Of a stretch of 64,000 nt of DNA, positions 1 to 11,014 are shown in pieces; the stretch's first letter is position 1; the number at the start of each line of letters is the position of its first letter. The DNA is from Charina bottae (Eukaryota; Chordata; Lepidosauria; Squamata; Charinaidae): NCBI GenBank assembly GCA_023362775.1, contig JALMGJ010000014.1:4427501-4491500 (forward strand). Direction: 5' to 3'. Position numbers and translations under genes: made by a program. Under the pieces are notes generated by a model. The model saw nothing but the letters and a program-made list of their open reading frames with translations. It was not told the DNA's origin and did not search any database.

Positions 1-1330
1 CCTTGGAATGGTTCTTCAGCAGGATATGGTACCCACCCCTTTCCTCCATGCTGCTGCTCAGTCTTTCTCATTGCTCCGCTTTTACCTGGATTCTTTTCTG
101 GTTCTTTTAAAAACTCTCGCTCTTGCAGCCCTCAACAATTTCTGTTCAATAGCAGCTGTGTTAGGCCTTCTGTAGCGTTTACAGCGCCAAAGAAAGTTTC
201 CAAGTCAACTGGCAATCCCCGTTCGGTTGTTTCAATGTTTTATCTTCAATGGCCTTGGCCTGGACTGGGGCCAGAACGAATGTAATTGTAACTTGGACAT
301 CACTGTTGCTGAAGCGGTTTCACAGGTGAGCATGGCCGAAGGCAACATTCAGCTCAGCGGTTAATTTGGCCGCTGTGCTGAGGACATCCTGTATGAGTCA
401 TCCTGGGCTCCACTTATGGGTCTGTCAGTTGAGCTGGTGATATGCTGTGAAGAGAGTCACCCCTAATGAATGTTTACACATGTCCTGTCAAATAATCAGA
501 AGTTTATGGTGAGATACCGATGGGCAGCAGGATGGCTGGTGTGCAGACATAAAATTTCTGGTCATTATTGCACTGTTTGTGGCTTTCATCGTTTCATTAG
601 TCATGCCCTTTGAAAAGCAAGATCTGTGCTTGGGTTCCAGATAACAAGTAAAAACTGGGTTCGTTCTCCTACCCATTTGCTACAGTTGCAACTCAACAAC
701 TTGTATAAATATAGGACGTAGACCTTGTGATATCAAAACCCAGAGTTATTATATGTGAGGAAGCAGAAAAGCCTCAGGCTACACCTTTGTACCCACTTGA
801 GATTCCATTTTTTTTTAAATAACCAAGTATCTAATCCAGATTTTTTTTAAAAAAGCATTTGACAGAGTGTGGGCAGCACATGTCTAAATGGCACTAGGCG
901 AAAGCCAAAATAAGAGGCGTGATGCTGGAGGACACTGAGGACAAGATTTCCTTTTTTGTTCTTTTCCCCTTGTTCCTTGTAATCAAGTGATGCAGAATCA
1001 AGTGATGCAGACTGAAATCAACATGCAAATGGGATGGGTTATTCAGGTCACCAAATACAGTTTTTCTCATCCTGGAATTTAGATTATATTGGTGCAATTT
1101 TTTAAAATCTCAGTGTGTGTATGTCTCTCTCTCTCTGTGTGTGGTTAAATAGGATCCTGGTTACCATCGGGACCATTCCCCAAACAAGTCCATTGTTCAT
1201 TAAGAAATTATCTCCTTTTTTATCCCTTTCCACCTCTCTTCTGCTTTCTCTTCCTTTGTTTTTTTTTCCTCTCGGATTCTTTCCCTCTGAAGAACCTGCT
1301 CCTTGGATTGTCTGTCTTCTATCTCTCTAG
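1..1330. other. IGSF9B intron or upstream sequence, no gene seen
   Basis: This should be intron upstream of the first recognised IGSF9B exon, because that exon starts inside an FN3 domain and inside a codon. There is no FN3-like or Ig-like coding segment. A short CT/GT-rich stretch occurs near 1120-1142 and pyrimidine-rich sequence at 1205-1330 leads into the acceptor. Confidence 0.6.
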
Positions 1331-1506
1331 GATGAAGAGGGCACAGTTCGGACCTCATGATTGGCTCTCTCTTCCAGTACCGACTGGCCCCAGTTGGTTG
1401 CTCGTGGATAACCTAGAACCAGAGACCGCCTACCAGTTCAGTGTCTTGGCCCAAAATAAACTGGGCACAAGCTCCTTCAGTGAGGTGGTCACTGTGAATA
1501 CTTTAG
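1331..1506 (+). CDS. IGSF9B: IGSF9B exon: second half of FN3 domain 1
   Basis: The exon encodes the C-terminal half of a fibronectin III domain. It has the hallmark LEPETAYQFSVLAQNKLG stretch, with the conserved Tyr of the F strand, followed by the strand ending VVTVNTL. An AG acceptor ends at 1330 and a GTGAGC donor starts at 1507. The exon begins with the third base of a split codon and ends with the first base of another (phase 1), which the next exon completes as GCA (Ala). The sequence closely matches my recollection of vertebrate IGSF9B, a brain adhesion protein with five Ig and two FN3 domains. The first half of this FN3 domain and everything N-terminal must lie upstream; I found no matching exon in 1-1330. 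The paralogue IGSF9 is less likely because the wording of this exon and the tail exon is IGSF9B-like. Confidence 0.93.
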
Positions 1507-2044
1507 GTGAGCCCTTGGGATAAATGCTTCCCACCATCCTTGTTTCCTTGTACGTATTCAGCAAATTTCTACGTAGGTTATGTGCAAAACCTACTGTTCC
1601 AGGAATGAAACATTTCAGAGTTCTGGGCATGGTCCAGTAATTTTCCAGAAATTAGTATTCCAGAATTGGAAGCTGCTCATGGTGTTCCAGACATAGCATT
1701 ATTTTGGGATGAAAGATTAATTTCCGGAAAACATCTGGACCACTCCCAGTATGGTTGAATGGGTGTGATTCAGAAGAGAAATGGAACATTCCATTGTCCT
1801 GTTCACAGAATGGTAGCTTGTACAAATACTTACTCCTGTTCTTCTTTCTGATGAATCAGTTTCCTTCTTCCCTATTGCCATATTTGGAATTATTATTCAC
1901 ATATGCAGCGGGCACAGCATTTGTTCATAGCACATCACAAAATAATCTAAGCAGGCCACCTCTACCATTGGGGAGAGTGAAGCAATTGTCTTAAGCAGCA
2001 GATACTGGGTGGAAAGGGACACATAGAACAGTGGTGACAAGGGG

Positions 2045-2223
2045 AACAAACAGCCGATGTGATGCAGAGATCAAGGTGCTGGCTTAGTACCAGAGATGCA
2101 GGTTCAAGGCCACCTTCAGACATGGAAGTTCACAGAGTGATTTGGGGCCATTAGGACTTCTTGGCCCAATTTGCCTCAAAGGATTGTTGTGCTAGAACAA
2201 ATAGAGGAAGGCATGTGTTGGGT
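2045..2223 (+). repeat. tRNA-derived SINE, 5' part, interrupted by BovB
   Basis: The segment has a tRNA-like core (AGGTTCAAGGCC resembling a B box near 2100) and the phrase pattern of squamate tRNA SINEs. It stops at 2223, where the BovB fragment starts. The SINE body resumes at 2648 with the CTTAAGCCCC...AAAAAGTGGGAT tail. The 5' boundary is approximate. Confidence 0.55.
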
Positions 2224-2647
2224 TATGGCTGCGAGAGCTGGACCATAAGGAAGGCTGAGCGAAGGAAGATAGATGCTTTTGAACTGTGGTGTTGGAGGAA
2301 AATCCTGAGAGTGCCTTGGACTGCAAGAAGATCAAACCAGTCCATACTCCAGGAAATAAAGCCAGACTGCTCACTTGAGGGAATGATATTAAAGGCAAAA
2401 CTGAAGTACTTTGGCCACATGATGAGAAGAAAGGATACCCTGGAGAAGATGCTGATGCTAGGGAAAGTGGAAGGCAAAAGGAAGAGGGGCCGACCAAGGG
2501 CAGGATGGATGGATGATATTCTGGAGGTGACGGACTCAACCGTGGGGGAGCTGGGGGTGGCGACGGCCAACAGAAAGCTCTGGTGTGGGCTGGTCCATGA
2601 AGTCACGAAGAGTCGGAAGCGACTGAACGAATAAACAACAACAAAAA
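2224..2647 (+). mobile_element. 5'-truncated BovB (RTE) LINE fragment
   Basis: An open frame to the stop at 2632-2634 encodes the C-terminus of an RTE-BovB ORF2. It starts YGCESWTIRKAERRK, continues with the FELWCWRKILRVPWTARRSN block and the LKYFGHMMRR motif, and ends EVTKSRKRLNE. The 3' end (GAGTCGGAAGCGACTGAACG, then an AAC-rich tail) is the BovB tail also borrowed by squamate SINEs. It is flanked by near-identical 11-bp direct repeats, ATGTGYTGGGT (2213-2223 and 2648-2658), which mark the insertion. Only the last 137 codons remain and the reverse-transcriptase core is absent, so it is dead. Confidence 0.85.
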
Positions 2648-2725
2648 ATGTGCTGGGTAGACTGTCTTAAGCCCCTGGAGAAAAAGTGGGATGAAAATAT
2701 ATCTATTTATTTTATTCCACTTTGA
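2648..2725 (+). repeat. tRNA-derived SINE, 3' part after BovB
   Basis: This continues the SINE split by the BovB insertion. It has the typical tail wording (CTTAAGCCCCTGGAG, AAAAGTGGGAT) followed by a T/A-rich end. Confidence 0.5.
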
Positions 2726-3347
2726 GAATTTGTCTGCCACTGTTCAAAACCACATTTTCCCAGGGCCGCTTATGATAAGCAAACTAAGTTAAAGAGGTCA
2801 GAAAGAAGGGAGGACTGGAGAAGGATCTGAATGGAAGAGGAAAGGGAGTCAGACATTCCAGAGAAGGACATTCCAGAAGATAGGCAACCTTTTGGTGGCT
2901 GGATGCCAGAGACCCTAAGGGCCGCAGTGGGGGACCACTGGTGTGAACTGTGGTGGGTCTTTTTAATTTATTTTGGAGACAAGGAGAATTGGAGGAGACT
3001 TCAGTTTTTTAAACTTAACAGTTTAAAAGCCTGAATTGTAGGATTTCCACTACAGTTTTAGAGTGGTTTCTACCTTAATTCTACCTTAATTCTGTTCTTA
3101 TCAATAGTGGCCTGACAATCTGTTGAGGTGGACTTTTGGCTCAGAAGTTGTTCAGTTTTACATTAGGCCACGGAGAGGGATCCATTTAAAAAAGGTAGCC
3201 AACAACATTTGCAAATGTGTCCTCCAGAATTAGAAATTAATGCTATTAATGCAGTCCTTTCCCACCCTGAGTATGTGTTCATAAAATGTTTACTGTTTAC
3301 TTTCCCCCCCTTCTCTTTTTTATTCTTATTGAAAACAATATCTTCAG

Positions 3348-3574
3348 CATTCCCTGTCACTACGCCAGAACCCCTGGTGCTGGTTACTCCACCAAGGTGC
3401 CTAACAGCTAATCGGACGCAGCAAGGAGTCCTGTTGTCATGGCTTCCTCCAGCCAATCACAGCTTTCCGATTGACCGGTATATCATGGAGTTTCGGGTTG
3501 GAGAAAGATGGGAGATTTTGGATGATGCCATTTTAGGGAGCGACAGTGATTTTTTTGCCAAGGATTTGACTCAG
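3348..3574 (+). CDS. IGSF9B: IGSF9B exon: first part of FN3 domain 2
   Basis: The exon encodes the inter-FN3 linker (AFPVTTPEPLVLVTPPRCL) and most of the second FN3 domain. This includes the B-strand Trp in LLSWLPPANHS and the C-strand segment IDRYIMEFRVG. The acceptor is TCTTCAG, ending at 3347, and the donor is GTCAGT, starting at 3575. The exon starts with two bases that complete GCA and ends in phase 0 after Gln. The open reading frame runs beyond the donor, but the weaker intronic extension has no similarity, so the splice at 3574 is preferred. It also lets the next exon continue the FN3 fold without a gap. Confidence 0.94.
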
Positions 3575-4169
3575 GTCAGTGGAAATTCTGGGAATATGGT
3601 GAGTACCTTTTCTCTAACCTTTGGACTTTAGTCCTATCACCCCCAGCAATGTTTGTATGCCTTGATGGAACAGGACAAACGTAAGCTTGATGTGATACCT
3701 CACATTCCAAGCTGCTGGGAATAAAAGCCGGGAATTTGGGGAACTATAGCCCCAACACAATGAGATTTCCCAACAGCCAGGTTGGGAAAGGCTGTTTTAG
3801 GGCAACACCTTAATTGGACCAACTGAGAGGCTGGGAAGGTTTGGAGGTGGTCTGATGTTTCCATCAGGGCTATGGATAAAAGTAGGCTTGGTGGGAAATG
3901 GGTAAACCTGCATGTTCAAAGTATAGATGTTGAAGGAAACAGAGGCTGTTTCATATACTGTAGGTTCTCCCTGGCAGGGCTACCTTGTCAATGCAATGCT
4001 TTGGTAGATCTGGGGAAAAACAGTGACAAGAGGATCACAATGCAATGCATCCCACTCTTTCTTGCAAGATGATCATCATTATTAGAAAATCCAGTCTTTA
4101 CTGAATGGAACCTTGATGTGAATGGGACCATTGATTCACACAAAGATGTTTAGAACTGAATAACTAGAG

Positions 4170-4607
4170 CAGAGGATCCTAGCTTGGGGTCCTCAGATAC
4201 TTTGGGGCTCCATGGATAATTTTCAGGGGATCCTTGAACTTGGATGGGAAAGTACAACTTCCTAACCTCCAACTGAAATTTTTCATTCAATAGTGTTTCT
4301 AGGCGACAAAGTAATTTATGGCCTCAGGACTCGACAAATGTTTGTTAACTTCAACAAATCTCAGTATCTAAAACTATTCAACTCTAAAAAGGGTATTGTC
4401 TTGTTATTGATTTAATGGATTAATGAAGATGCACATAAATTGCTATATTACATATTTGTTATTTTTTAAAATAATTTGATAACTATTTTGAGCGTAATTG
4501 GTTTCCTTTGTAATACAATCTATATGTGTGTATTTTGTTTTGTGCCTGCCAGGCTTCGCCAGACTGTTGAAAGGTTAACAACAAAACAAGTTAAGAATCC
4601 CCATGAT
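4170..4607. mobile_element. Old hAT-type DNA transposon relic
   Basis: The ends form an imperfect inverted repeat: CAGAGGATCCTAGCTTGGGG at the left, and the complement of AAGTTAAGAATCCCC at the right. The interior has the TTGGTTTCCTTTGTAAT phrase familiar from amniote-wide hAT-Charlie-like relics. No target-site duplication is recognisable, which suggests age. The family name is not certain. Confidence 0.5.
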
Positions 4608-5814
4608 AAAAAATATGCTGTCTTCCACGTGTGAATGAGCTATACCAGATAACTGAAATTTAAAATTATCCCACCCAAAAGAGTTCATCTGTTTGGCTTA
4701 AATAATATTTTTTCCATATTTTTAATTTTGATTAGTTAAGTAAAAAGCAACAGGAAAAACAAAACAGGAAAAAAAAGTGAAAAGGAATAGAATACATACA
4801 TATAATTACCTATATAGCAGTGTAATCCCTAACTTATCCATGTTATTGATTTTTTAAAAAAATAATATTGTTATTGCTGTTGCATAAGCTTAACACTGAG
4901 GTAAGGGTTGAAGTGAGAATTCAAAAGATGAGATTTAATATAACGATTAAGAAAAAAAATTAAAAATTAAAAAAGAAACAAAAACCAGAAAGGAAAAAAG
5001 TATCTATAAGAAAAACCATTCAAGCAGCCCCCTCCCACTTTTGTTCTCCCCCCCACCTCCTTTCTTAGTTTTAGATATTCTTGTGGGGGCATTGATATTA
5101 AGTCATCTTGGTTCTACTAGGATTTGACCTTTGCTTTTGTTTAATTCATCTGTGCTGCTTGAACATGTCCTGTTATCTTTTGTGATTATGTTGGTGATGG
5201 TACATCATGTATATTTAATGTTAGAAGCTGCCCTACGGGACTCTTTTCAAGGCAGAAGGGCAGGGTATAAATAACATTATAAGTAAATCAGAATGTGAAT
5301 TAATAAGTAATCAACTGACATGAATGCATGCTTGAACGGATCCACAGGGAAAAGCGTTTACTGCAACCCTGTTCAGAAGTAAATCTATTGAGTTAGTAGG
5401 ACTTGTTTTCATGTAGAAGCATAGAGGATTGCAGTTGAACTGTAGTGAGCAGCTTCATGCTGCACTTGTCACCTTCTCAGAGGTCCTAGAGTTTGGACCA
5501 AGGTGAAAAACGGGCTGTTCGGCTTTGCTACAAAGGTAGCAGCTTATGGACTCTGCTTCTGCCTCCTTGAACCTGGAATTCTCCATTTTAGTTGCCGATT
5601 GCTTTTGGTCATACTGTTGGGGAACTCTAAGCTTTGCAGTGCCAGCACATCCAGAGGGTGGCCAGCTGAATAAGGCTGTTCTACTTAATACCGGTAGCTC
5701 AACTCAATATGGTTATAAGGAATTTTTTTGCCCTCTCCCTTCTCCCCCCCTCCCTTGGGGAATCATTTGTCACCATAATTGAGACTAATGACCCATGCAT
5801 GTTTCATGTTCTAG

Positions 5815-5899
5815 GACACGTGGTATGAGTTCCGAATTTTGGCTGTCATGCAAGGTCTAATTAGTGAACCCAGCAATATTGCTGGAGTCTCTAGCACAG
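5815..5899 (+). CDS. IGSF9B: IGSF9B exon: end of FN3 domain 2
   Basis: A short 85-nt exon encodes DTWYEFRILAVMQ and the following loop to AGVSST. This is the F-G region of FN3 domain 2, with the conserved W-Y-E-F motif. The acceptor TTCTAG ends at 5814 and the donor GTAAGC starts at 5900. It enters in phase 0 and leaves in phase 1, and the first base of the Asp codon is completed by the transmembrane exon. It is too short to be obvious as an ORF but is required to close the domain. Its flanking phases fit both neighbours. Confidence 0.92.
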
Positions 5900-6269
5900 G
5901 TAAGCAATGATTTTTCTTGCCTTGGCAGGCAAGTGTTTTGCCCTCTGAATCTAATCCAGTTCTGAGATCATCTCATTCATCTCTAGGAACAGGGACTCCT
6001 TTGTCATGATCCCCCAGAGATTAAAAAGATTCTTCAGTCAAGAGATTTTATCTCCTCATCTTCCTCCTAACTTGGAACACACTTTATTTCCCATCTGTTT
6101 GTTGATGGGGATAAAAGAATTTCACTGGTGGGTTCCAGATAGACAGATATTTGGTGTTCGTTTAAGTCTGACAATACATTGCCCATTGGTTTTATTTCAG
6201 TGACTTCATAAACACTTCATGTTAGATCAAAACAAGTGGAATGTTACTGAACTATCACTTGTCCTGTTA

Positions 6270-6500
6270 TAAAGTCTTATCAAGTCAAAGTCAACTCCTG
6301 GTGACTAGGTGGATTCGGGTTTTTTGGCAGTGATACAGAAGTAAATTGCCATTGTCTCCTTCCATTTTTTAAAAAAATTTCAACTCTACCCTCCAGCCTT
6401 AGGATTTCATGATGTCTAAGTCCTAACCAGAGAAGTCCTAAGCAGAAAGACTGCTTACCTTTCTGAGAGCAACCAAGGTTAGCTGGGTGCTGGCAAGGAA
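6270..6500 (-). repeat. Diverged 5S-related SINE-like repeat
   Basis: The wording GTCAACTCCTGGTGACTAGG, AAATTGCCATTGTCTCCTTC and then a CCTAACCAG...CTTACCTTTCTGAGAG segment parallels the better preserved copy near 32650-32822. The latter part there resembles the complement of 5S rRNA. Boundaries are approximate. Confidence 0.35.
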
Positions 6501-7544
6501 GCAAATGTATTGAAAGATATTACATTAATTGGAATGATGTAGCTCAGTTTGATTCAAACCAATTCCCTTTGCAAAGTGGCTTGGTGCTGGATATGGAAGC
6601 ATTGCCTCTCAGTTTCTCCTCCTCTGCAAAATAGTCAGCCTTCCCTCCTTACAGGAAACTTGGGCATGTATCCATGTTCATGATGTGTTCCCTATGCTAG
6701 AATCTTCTGGCAAGGATATTCTTCTTGGCAAGTGTGCTTGTGTGAATGAGATGTATCAAGTCTGGCTGAAGCTGTTCTGGCTCTTCATATCACACAAGGT
6801 CACATAGCAACCCTCCCCCTCAAGCCCCCAACAGTTGTTATCTGGGCAGTGTAAAGCCTCCTCTGAAATATTGTTCAGAAGGAAGCATGCAGTCTTTGGC
6901 TATTAACCCTTTCTAAGGCCGAATAAATAGGGAGAAAGAAACACATGAAAAACTTATATTCTATGATACACTCTTGAGATGCTTGTTTACCATTTTCCCC
7001 CAGGAACGTGTGATTATGTATATAGTCAAGAATTTGGAAACTGAGAAGGTTTTATATTACCCTTGTTATAAGAGTTGTGTTAGTGGTCTGTTCCCTTGGT
7101 TGAAATCAGAAGTGTTTCTATTGCTTCTATCTTGTGACGATATATTGAATGTTGGTTGATCAGTGCTGTTCCTTGTTACTTATTTGTTCACGGTACTTCG
7201 AACTCCTACCAACCCCAAAGGACTATGAGTGGGATACAACATCAAAACAAACAAAAAGATTATCATAATAAAAACTTAAAATCAGTATTGAAAACAGAAA
7301 CATTCAGAATCAAAACCCAAGATAAATGCCCGCGATCTGCCAGCTGGGGTGAAGACATGGTGAAATAAAAAGGATTTAATTTGTTTGCAGAATTACAGTT
7401 TGCACATTTTTCTGGCATATGGGTATGCCCCAAACTGGGGGCACTACAGAAAGCTATCCCACGTGTACTTTGCAGAGAATAAACCTTCCATTGGCCCTTT
7501 CTAGGTGACTGGACTTTGTGGGCAGATTGAATACTGGCAATGTA

Positions 7545-8226
7545 TTATTAATTTCTTATTATTTATTAATAAGATATATAAGGCTACCCAACTCACACTG
7601 TGACTCTGGGTGACATACAGCATAAAAAACAAACAATAACCACCACCCCCGCCCCAATCATATAACATCAAACATCAACAATATATAAATATAAAATTCA
7701 AAATATAAAATGATGGCCAGGCAACATAACAGAACAACCAAAAAGGGATTCTTGCTCAAGTGGCCCTCAACTTTGGGGGGAAGAGCCAGGTCTTAACCAC
7801 CTTCCTAAAAGTGAGCAGAATTCGGGCCTGTCGTATATCGTTCCAGAGAACAGGAGCAACTGCAGAAAAGGCATGCTTCCTAGGTTCCAAAAGATGACAA
7901 GGTTTTAAAAAAGGAATCTGGAGCATGCCTGTTGGAGTCTGTAGGGTGGGCAGATGTTCTTGAGAGAAGGCGGTCTTTCAAGTTATCCAGTCTTACGCCA
8001 TGTTTCCCCTGATATATCCTGGTGCTGTGCCATTTAGGGGTCTAGAGGTAGCAACCAGCACCTGCAACGACTTTAATATTGGTGGAATTCAGATTTGGTG
8101 GAATTATTCTGCCAATAGTCTTGCCACTGCATTTGGTATCAGCAGCAGCTTCCGGATCATCTCCAAGAGCAGCCCCACGTAGAACGTGTTGTAGTAGTCC
8201 AGTCAGGTGGTGAACAGGATATGAGT
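7545..8226 (-). repeat. LINE 3' region, CR1/L2-like, antisense
   Basis: The segment runs from an ATTTATTAATAAG-type A/T tail through GACTCTGGGTGACATACAGC to TCCGGATCATCTCCAAGAGC and GTTGTAGTAGTCCAGTC. I recognise this phrase set from a widespread sauropsid LINE 3' region. It shares the same order of phrases with 25706-26058. No coding capacity is left. The clade assignment is tentative. Confidence 0.45.
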
Positions 8227-8884
8227 TGAAGAAATGATTCTGAGAGCGCACAGGCTAAGGTTCTCCCCGGCAAAACTGGGAGCCAACCATCTTGAGGAAG
8301 GCTATTCCATTTGCTTCTGATTTCCGGTGCTGAGGCTTCCCCTCGGTGGCCGTGTTTTAAAACGTTCACTTTGCAGGATTTATTAGCATTTGGAAGGCTG
8401 TTCTCCACTCTTAGTAGCAGAGACATCTGCAGGGCCTGACGTTTTCATCAAAAGGACAAAAGTAGCTTCGTTTTGCCCTTTTGTACATGCAAGGGATGAT
8501 GCTTGGTGCACAATGGTGCGATGTTGCTCTTGTAATTTGTCCCCCTTTGACCCTCCCCTCCCGCAGGTGCCTCTAGGAAGTTCTCCACCCGTTTGCTCCT
8601 ATTTAAATTAAATTAACACCATGAACCTAAAATATGAATAATAATCTCTGAGGGAATGCAGCCACTGATAGGATTATTTGTATTCAGGAACTTGTGCAGA
8701 ACTAGGAATATTTGCATACCAATTGAGGATCCCATTTCATGCATCTGATAACATGGACAAACAATTCATGAAAACATTTGTCCTAAGAATATCTTTGCCT
8801 TCAAGGGTAGCACCGAAGCACTCTTCTACCTCCAGAGGTGTTTGAAGTAATGGATTTTGTCCAACGTTATTTAAAACTTTTCAG

Positions 8885-9272
8885 AATGAGCCACCCGTCC
8901 CACACATCCTGGTACAGGGATGGTTGAAAGCCCCCCCAAGGTACTTCCTCCTCCTCTTTTGGAGAAGGTTGCAATCTCCCGTTGTCTCTCATGTGTAAAG
9001 CGTAAGCAAGATGACCTTGACGGAAATATGCAGGAACCATTGCCTAGACAAAAGAGGCTGAAGCATTTTTTAAGTCCGGAGAAAAGACATAACATTTGGA
9101 AGTGGCTCAGATGGACACCTCCCTGATTCACTGGAGTATAAGAAGGGGGAGGAGGAACAGCACAATCAGGCTTGCAAGATTCTTTGATTATAGCCAATCT
9201 CAATAAAAGTACTTTTAGCCTTCCTGTGGAGTTGATTTCCCAGTCTAGAGGGGATGTCACGCATCACTGCAG
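8885..9272 (+). repeat. LTR-like segment with TATA and poly(A) signals
   Basis: A TATA-like GTATAAGAAG near 9136 is followed about 65 bases later by AATAAAAG at 9202-9209 and then about 65 bases of U5-like sequence. This is the layout of a retroviral or LTR-retrotransposon repeat. I could not fix the outer ends or target-site duplications. It sits in the intron before the transmembrane exon. A solo LTR is the likely reading. Confidence 0.35.
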
Positions 9273-9324
9273 ACATGTCCAAACCTTAATTCTAACCACT
9301 TCTCCTATTTTCTTTTCCACCCAG

Positions 9325-9486
9325 ACATATTTCCGCAGCCAGATCTGACCGATGAAGGATTGGCGCGTCCCGTGCTGGCGGGCATTGTTGCTACGATTTG
9401 TTTCCTCGCTGCCGCCATTCTTTTCAGCACCTTGGCGGCCTGTTTTGTCAACAAGCAGCGCAAACGCAAACTCAAACGCAAAAAAG
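9325..9486 (+). CDS. IGSF9B: IGSF9B exon: transmembrane helix and stop-transfer
   Basis: The exon encodes a short juxtamembrane segment (DIFPQPDLTDEGLARP). A hydrophobic helix of about 25 residues follows, running from the VLAGIVATICFLAAAIL part to ACFV, and then a strongly basic stop-transfer run (NKQRKRKLKRKK). This gives a type I topology: Ig/FN3 domains outside, a long tail inside. The acceptor CCCAG ends at 9324 and the donor GTGAGG starts at 9487. The exon is 162 nt, in with two bases and out with one. The sequence is nearly the same as my recollection of the mammalian IGSF9B transmembrane exon, so strong constraint is likely. Confidence 0.95.
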
Positions 9487-9679
9487 GTGAGGCCCTTCCT
9501 GCTGATTTGGCTGGTTAACCCTCTTGCTATCTTTGAGGTGCCATCCAAAGAAAATCTCAAACACCCTAAATGTAAGTGGTGCAAAATTGAGGCTGGAGTA
9601 AACCCTAATCCTCAAACCGTAGATGAGGAGATAAGCCTCTTTCTGGAAAAGTCATTTCATACTGCAGAAAAGGCTCATA

Positions 9680-10080
9680 CAGGTAGTCCTCGCTTAACAA
9701 CCATCCATTAAGTGATGGTTCAGACTTACGACGGTGCTGGAAAAACTGACTCATGACTGGTCCACACATTGCAGCATCCCTGAGGTCATGTGATCACGAT
9801 TTGGGCACGTGGCAACAGGTTCGCATTTATGACCGTCGCAGCATCCCTGTGGTCATGTGATTGCCATTTTCGACCTTCCCAGCCAGCTTCTGGCAAGCAA
9901 AATCAATGGGGGAACCATGCAATTCACTTAACAACCATGTGGCTTGCTTAACACCTGCGGTGATTCGCTTAACGACCACTGCAAAAAGGTCGTAAAATTG
10001 GGTCAGATTCGCTTAATGACTGCTTCACTTAGCAACCAAAATTCCGGTCCCAATTGTGGTAGTTAAGCGAGGACTACCTG
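9680..10080. mobile_element. TA-flanked MITE (Tc1/mariner, pogo-like)
   Basis: The element is bounded by inverted repeats beginning CAGGTAGTCCTCGCTTAAC (19 bases identical at both ends). It is flanked by TA dinucleotides at 9678-9679 and 10081-10082, as for the Tc1/mariner superfamily. The interior has repeated GGTCATGTGATC-type phrases and no transposase. Related copies are at 18870, 20603 and 31407. Confidence 0.75.
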
Positions 10081-10501
10081 TATTTAGTTAAACCATGCAA
10101 ATAAAGAAAGACTTAGAAAAAGAACATTAATGTCAGCCCTGGTTAATCCCCACACCACTGGAGAAGATCAAGACAGAAAAAGCTACACAGGTCTCAGTAA
10201 GGTCTCTGTAATGCTAGGCTGGGGTAAATACAGACTCTTGGAAGCTCATTTATAGTAATTTCATTAAGATGGAGTTTCTCTGAATCTTTGAAACGCTTAC
10301 CCGATGTCTTGCTACCTGGATTACGTTGTCATTTATGAGATAAGATGCCAACTGGCTCAACTTCTGTCACTTGATTGTTTATATCTAGTCACCCTTCCAT
10401 TCCTTCCCAGCCTCCCTGCAATCTCTTAATGGCTCTGAAATACCATTTACTTGAAAACATGCTTGTAGATGGTGTTTATGAGCATGCACAGCAATATTTA
10501 C

Positions 10502-10518
10502 ATTTATTTATTTATTAA

Positions 10519-10553
<35 letters not shown>

Positions 10554-10555
10554 AT
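10502..10555. repeat. (AATA)n microsatellite
   Basis: There are about 13 tandem tetranucleotides, beginning as TTTA and turning into AATA, so a short hairpin could form at the switch. Confidence 0.9.
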
Positions 10556-10968
10556 ATCATCTCTGTAAATACCCAGGATTTATTTATCAACCACATTTAT
10601 AAATATTTATAAAGCCCTCCTCTGTAAATGCTGCAAGTCAGGGGAAAAGATTCTGGCTTAGTGGCCCCCAAAGTGGTTTATCTGTAGGGGGGATCTGCAC
10701 ATCTGAAAGAAGGTTTGGTTTTATGAAGAGCAATTGCTCCTCCATTGAAGTCACAGGTGAGAAAAACCATATTTTCCTTGGTGTGGGCAGGAAATAGAAA
10801 AGGTGTTTCAGAAGTACCGTGAATCATTCTTTGCAAAGCGAATGACAACTCCCCACCAATGAAGCACTGTTCCTTATTCTACCAGGGTTGAATATTTAAG
10901 GAAGATAGTTTCTCATTAATGGATCTGTAATGATCTTTCCCCACCCTCTGCTTTCCATTGCTTTGCAG

Positions 10969-11014
10969 ACCCACCTCTCTCTATAACCCACTGCAGGAAG
11001 AGTCTAGAGTCACC
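10969..11014 (+). CDS. IGSF9B: IGSF9B micro-exon of the cytoplasmic tail
   Basis: This 46-nt exon encodes DPPLSITHCRKSLES plus the first two bases of a Pro codon. The acceptor TTTGCAG ends at 10968 and a consensus donor GTAAGT starts at 11015. Phases agree with the upstream transmembrane exon (G|AC) and the downstream large exon (CC|G). It lies just inside the membrane, after the basic stop-transfer run, and contains Ser/Thr residues that could be phosphorylated (inference). It is too short for ORF-based detection and was found by splice-site and phase continuity. Confidence 0.9.

Noticed and set aside
320..330. CACAG|GTGAGC donor-like site
   Set aside because: There is no open frame or acceptor upstream that would continue the FN3 domain in the required phase.
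120..490. Possible processed pseudogene on the - strand
   Set aside because: A short stretch reads like protein in pieces, but with many stops and frame changes. I could not name a parent gene, so it is not reported as a feature.
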